Origin: SCUN01 sp046598935
Lineage (GTDB): Bacteria; Acidobacteriota; Vicinamibacteria; Vicinamibacterales; SCN-69-37
Length of the DNA: 17,530 nt
Direction of reading: 5' to 3'
NCBI GenBank assembly: GCA_046598935.1
Contig: JBKJHW010000072.1
Location: forward strand, 1 to 17,530
The translations under genes were made by a program, and so were the position numbers. The notes beneath the pieces are model-generated. The model searched no databases and had not been told where the DNA came from. It saw nothing but the letters and a program-made list of their open reading frames with translations. Position 1 is the first letter of the stretch. Every line of letters begins with the position of its first letter. Below are positions 13,520 to 17,530 of this stretch, piece by piece.

Positions 13520-14362
13520 CTAGCGCGCTTGCCGTTCCATCAGCGCTTTGATGCGCTCTTCCATGGGCGGATGTGACGAGAATAGTGACGTCAGCCCGCC
13601 GCCGGTGAATGGCTTCGCGATGAACATGTGCGCCGTCGACGGATTCGCGTGGAACGGCAGCTGCTTGGACGTCGCATCGATTCGCTGCAGCGCGCTGGCG
13701 AGCCCCAAGGGGGTGCCGGCGATCTCGGCGCCGCCGGCGTCAGCCGCAAATTCGCGCGACCGCGAGATGGCCATCTGAATCAGTCCTGCCGCGATCGGCG
13801 CGAGGATAATCGACGCAATCAGCGCGATGGGGTTGCTGTCGCGGCGGTCGCGGTCGGAGCCGCCGCCGAAAATGGCCGCGAATTGCGCCATGTGCACCAG
13901 GTACATGATGGCTGCCGAGAGCGTGGCGGCCACGCTGCTGATCAGAATGTCGCGGTGCTTGACGTGTGCAAGCTCGTGCGCGATGACGCCTTCGAGCTCG
14001 CGCTCCGGCAGGAGCCGCAGCAGTCCTTCGGTCGCGGCAACGGCCGCGTGCTGCGGGTCGCGCCCGGTCGCAAACGCGTTCGGTGACTGATCCGGAATGA
14101 CATAGACCTTGGGCATGGGCAGGTTCGCCTGCTGCGCCAGCCGCGCCGTCATGCGATACAGCATGTGGTCTTCGCCGACCGGCTGCGCTTTATACATGCG
14201 CAAAACCATCTTGTCCGAGAACCAATAGCTGAATCCATTCATCGCGACTGCGATCACCAGCGCCATCGTCAGTCCGGCCTCGCCGCCGAGCGCGCCGCCG
14301 ATGACCAGCAACAGCCCGCTCAGCCCACCAAGAAGTAACGCCGTTTTCAGTCCGCTCGACAT
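13520..14362 (-). CDS. htpX: Zinc metalloprotease HtpX
   Basis: A 280-aa inner-membrane M48 protease that degrades misfolded membrane proteins. Two N-terminal hydrophobic segments (about 8-25 and 30-45), then MNGFSYWFSDKMVLRMY, the NAFATGRDPQHAAVA segment, the zinc site HELAH (129-133) with third ligand E204 in REFAADAGG, and further membrane segments near 143-163 and 178-198. The C-terminal segment has FTGGGLTSLFSSHPPMEERI, standard for HtpX. Catalytic residues are all present. The start ATG 14362 lies 6 nt after an AATAAT box on the minus strand, and no Shine-Dalgarno sequence is seen. Confidence 0.95.
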   Translation of the reverse strand: MSSGLKTALLLGGLSGLLLVIGGALGGEAGLTMALVIAVAMNGFSYWFSDKMVLRMYKAQPVGEDHMLYRMTARLAQQANLPMPKVYVIPDQSPNAFATGRDPQHAAVAATEGLLRLLPERELEGVIAHELAHVKHRDILISSVAATLSAAIMYLVHMAQFAAIFGGGSDRDRRDSNPIALIASIILAPIAAGLIQMAISRSREFAADAGGAEIAGTPLGLASALQRIDATSKQLPFHANPSTAHMFIAKPFTGGGLTSLFSSHPPMEERIKALMERQAR

Positions 14363-14368
14363 GATTCG

Positions 14369-14374
14369 ATTATT
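14369..14374 (-). promoter_or_regulatory. -10 box (AATAAT) for htpX
   Basis: On the minus strand AATAAT (5 of 6 consensus) ends exactly 6 nt before the htpX ATG at 14362. Transcription would start at or next to the A of ATG, a leaderless message. No -35 is evident. Confidence 0.45.
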
Positions 14375-14390
14375 CCACGCCTGCCGGTTC

Positions 14391-14396
14391 TATAAT
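14391..14396 (+). promoter_or_regulatory. -10 box (TATAAT) for the Pro-rich secreted protein
   Basis: A perfect TATAAT ends exactly 6 nt before ATG 14403, mirroring the htpX box on the other strand. No -35 or Shine-Dalgarno sequence. This also supports ATG 14403 as the start, since upstream in-frame starts lie before the box. Confidence 0.6.
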
Positions 14397-14402
14397 CAAG
14401 CA

Positions 14403-14978
14403 ATGGTGCACAGTCCATGGCCCGTGATCGCCGCGATGGTCGTGTCCTCTGTTATTCAGACGCCGCCGGTGCCGAAGCCGTTTCCTCAGCCAGGGCAACC
14501 GCGGGCAACCGCGGCGCCGCCGCCCTCGACCACGCCGGCCGTTAACACGCCGGCGACCGTGCCAAACGCGCCGGCTGCGCGCGCAAACGAGATTCGCACG
14601 CAAGCCCCGGCCGGCACGCCGACCGAGGCCACGCTCGGCGCCCCGATTTATCCAACGTCGGAATTCCTTGAATCGTTCGACGCGGGCCGCGGCCAGCGGT
14701 ACTTCCTCTTCGGCACGAATGCCGCGTACACGGAGATCGTCGGCTACTACCGGACCGTCATGAAGAATGGCGGGCGCACGATCTTCGAAACCCCGGCCAT
14801 GCAGCAATGGGAACTGGGCAAGTTCCAGGAACAAACCATGGCCTACCCGCCAAGCGTCGTCGTCAAGGACTACAGCTGGAACGGGTCCCCGGGCTATCTG
14901 TTCGTTGACGGCGCCAAGGAGAAGCGGTTCAGGACCGTCATCCAGATCGTGCCGGCCGCTCCCGCCGCAATCAAGTAG
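14403..14978 (+). CDS. Secreted proline-rich protein of unknown function
   Basis: A 191-aa protein I cannot assign to a named family. The N-terminus MVHSPWPVIAAMVVSSVIQ is a short hydrophobic segment, either a signal peptide or a membrane anchor. Residues 20-75 are a low-complexity Pro/Ala/Thr linker (PPVPKPFPQPGQP and on). Residues about 78-187 look like a compact folded domain rich in aromatics: LGAPIYPTSEFLESFDAG, QRYFLFGTNAAYTEIVGYY, WELGKFQEQTMAYPPSVVVKDYSW and RFRTVIQIVPA. There are no cysteines and no obvious catalytic motif. The layout (anchor, flexible linker, small domain) suggests an envelope protein facing the periplasm. Upstream in-frame ATGs exist (14301, 14361), but they overlap htpX and lie before the TATAAT box. 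Confidence 0.75.
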   Translation: MVHSPWPVIAAMVVSSVIQTPPVPKPFPQPGQPRATAAPPPSTTPAVNTPATVPNAPAARANEIRTQAPAGTPTEATLGAPIYPTSEFLESFDAGRGQRYFLFGTNAAYTEIVGYYRTVMKNGGRTIFETPAMQQWELGKFQEQTMAYPPSVVVKDYSWNGSPGYLFVDGAKEKRFRTVIQIVPAAPAAIK

Positions 14979-15050
14979 TCTTCCCGTCAGGTTTGCGCCG
15001 TTTGTGGCCGCCGCGCGCCTGGCGCAATCGATCAGTGTCACGGCGGGAGG

Positions 15051-15179
15051 TGCCTGATCGACCTCGGGTACCGGCGCGACGTCGCGGAGTTTCAGGACGA
15101 CTGCCGCGTCGTCACGCACACCCGGCCTGAGTCCGTCACACGCGGCGTGAGCTTCTTTGTCGGATCGGGCGCAGGCTAA
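15051..15179 (+). pseudogene. Possible remnant of an M16 (insulinase-like) peptidase N-terminus
   Basis: A 42-codon frame without a good start codon ends at TAA 15177-15179. Its second half reads VAEFQDDCRVVTHTRPESV then TRGVSFFVGSGAG, resembling the M16 beginning (LxNGLRVVTxxMPxxxSVSxGFWVGxGS) but cut before the zinc motif HxxEH. It would be a broken leftover; nothing after it continues the family. The stop overlaps the end of the convergent transporter gene. This is a call from memory of the family pattern and could be chance similarity in GC-rich DNA. Upstream, 14979-15050 holds no gene; an 8-bp inverted repeat, TCGATCAG/CTGATCGA (15028-15035 and 15054-15061), reaches into the frame. Confidence 0.3.
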
Positions 15180-16135
15180 CCGAGGAGCCAGCCGGCGAGA
15201 TTGAAGTAGAAGAGCAGGGTTGCGACGTCGGCCACGGCGAGCACGATCGGCCCGGCCGCGATCCGCGGATCGAGCCGCATCGCATGGAGCGCCGTCGGCA
15301 ATAACAGGCCCAGCAGCCCGGCCGTCACCACCGCTGCCGAAATCGCTCCGCCAACGGCGATTCCGAGCAGCAGGTTTGCATGAAGCGCCGCGGCGATGCC
15401 GCCGACGATGAGGCCGCAGCCGATTCCCAGTAACGCCGCCGCCCCCAGTTCTTGAAAAAACACCGGACGAAGGAATCCGCGCGCCGGCGCGCCGCCGTGA
15501 AGCCTCTGTAGCGTCAACGTTGCCGATTGCATGCTCACGCTCTCGGCCACGGCCAGCACGACCGGAATGAACACCGCCAGCACGACCACCGACTCCATCA
15601 GCGCTGCGTATCGCGACGCGATCAGCGCCGAAAGCAATCCGCCGGCGACGTTCGCCATGAGCCACGGGAATCTGTCAATGAAGCTGGTCCACGCGCTGCG
15701 GCTACCGGACGCGTGAATACCGACAAGCTGGAAGATGTCCTCGAACGAGCGGCTGGCCAACGCGACGACATCCGGTGTGAAGACCGTCGCATTGAGCTCT
15801 CCCAGCAGCTCGCCGCGCCGGTCCACCACCGGAAACGCTTTGAAGGGCTGCGTGGCGAAAAATTCCGCGGCAACGAGCATCGTCGCCCAATCAGGAATCG
15901 CGACCGCGTCGTGCTGCATCACCGACTCGATCGTGGCTGAGGGATCGCTGTTCAGCAGGACCTGGGACGTCACCACGCCGGCGAGCCGTTGTTGGTCGTC
16001 GACGACGTAGAAACATGGCGAGTCGCCGGCGCGGGCGATGCGCACGGCGTCGATCGCCGACGTGACGGTATCGGATGGGCGGAACACGGCCGCGCACGGA
16101 TGCAGATGCGGGAGGACGGATTCGTGGAGACGCAA
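15176..16135 (-). CDS. MgtE-type divalent cation transporter lacking the N-terminal regulatory domain
   Basis: A 319-aa protein with a CBS-domain pair (about 14-130: FYVVDDQQRLAGVVTS, PVVDRRGELLGEL) and an MgtE transmembrane domain of about five helices (158-319). Family signatures: RFPWLMANVAGGLL (155-168), MESVVVLAVFIPVVL, MQSATLTLQR and LDPRIAAGPIVLAVADVATLLFYF, with D303 at the position of the pore aspartate of MgtE. The N-domain of full MgtE, which senses Mg2+, is missing, so the protein is well below the usual roughly 450 aa. The GNxGxQS motif reads AESVSMQS here. Function: Mg2+ or another divalent ion, inferred. The start TTG 16135 lies 3 nt after the thiC stop, implying cotranscription; the TTG start is the least certain part of the call. 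Confidence 0.8.
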   Translation of the reverse strand: MRLHESVLPHLHPCAAVFRPSDTVTSAIDAVRIARAGDSPCFYVVDDQQRLAGVVTSQVLLNSDPSATIESVMQHDAVAIPDWATMLVAAEFFATQPFKAFPVVDRRGELLGELNATVFTPDVVALASRSFEDIFQLVGIHASGSRSAWTSFIDRFPWLMANVAGGLLSALIASRYAALMESVVVLAVFIPVVLAVAESVSMQSATLTLQRLHGGAPARGFLRPVFFQELGAAALLGIGCGLIVGGIAAALHANLLLGIAVGGAISAAVVTAGLLGLLLPTALHAMRLDPRIAAGPIVLAVADVATLLFYFNLAGWLLG

Positions 16136-16138
16136 TGA

Positions 16139-17530
<1,392 letters not shown>

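Noticed and set aside
14370..15665. 431-codon open frame on the minus strand
   Set aside because: Runs through the Pro-rich gene, the intergenic stretch and half of the transporter gene in the wrong frame; no recognisable domain.

Overview
The window looks like a chromosomal stretch of a GC-rich, Gram-negative, diderm bacterium. LptD shows an outer membrane, and Ddl, AccD, FolC, ThiC and Tgt are core functions. The mix of a deoxynucleoside kinase, a HEAT-repeat/cyclophilin lipoprotein, a fused isoprenoid-kinase protein and near-leaderless genes suits Acidobacteriota (possibly the Vicinamibacteria side). That placement is an inference from gene content, not a measured phylogeny. I see no tRNA, rRNA, CRISPR array, insertion sequence or phage gene.

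Layout. (1) 1-1424: the 5' end of tgt (minus, running off the left edge) diverges from ddl (plus) across only 31 bp. (2) 1425-1914: a gene-poor stretch with a TTGACA-17-TAATCT promoter, a possible 21-codon ORF whose stop codon touches an intrinsic terminator, a 16-codon lysine-rich ORF with a strong ribosome binding site and its own terminator, and a nest of inverted repeats. (3) 1915-4769: a secreted HEAT-repeat protein with a C-terminal cyclophilin domain (minus) diverges from a deoxynucleoside kinase (plus); their -10 boxes share one palindrome. (4) 4801-6956: accD-folC operon. (5) 6968-9256: lptD. (6) 9267-13505: a tight four-gene unit of an RmlB-type dehydratase, an Rmd-like reductase, a fused polyprenol kinase/prenyl-phosphate kinase (VTE5-like plus DUF92/VTE6-like) and a UbiA prenyltransferase with a homogentisate-prenyltransferase-like signature; the last three are joined by ATGA overlaps or a 17-nt gap. 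(7) 13520-14978: htpX (minus) diverges from a secreted Pro-rich protein of unknown function. (8) 14979-15179: a probable remnant of an M16 peptidase gene. (9) 15176-17530: thiC (minus, 5' end off the right edge) followed by a shortened MgtE-type transporter gene.

How the genes work together. Most are housekeeping: cell wall (ddl), envelope assembly (lptD, cyclophilin), membrane protein quality control (htpX), fatty acid and folate synthesis (accD, folC), nucleotide salvage (kinase), thiamine (thiC). The most system-like part is the operon at 9267-13505. Its last two genes would re-phosphorylate a free isoprenoid alcohol to the diphosphate and then attach it to an acceptor, the same logic as plant VTE5-VTE6-VTE2 but with the two kinases fused.

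Two other signals stand out. First, the genes that begin transcription units have a TANNNT-like box ending only 6-12 nt before the start codon, usually with no Shine-Dalgarno sequence, which implies leaderless or nearly leaderless mRNAs; genes inside operons lack this box. Second, ThiC carries an in-frame, diverged tandem duplication of 20 codons.
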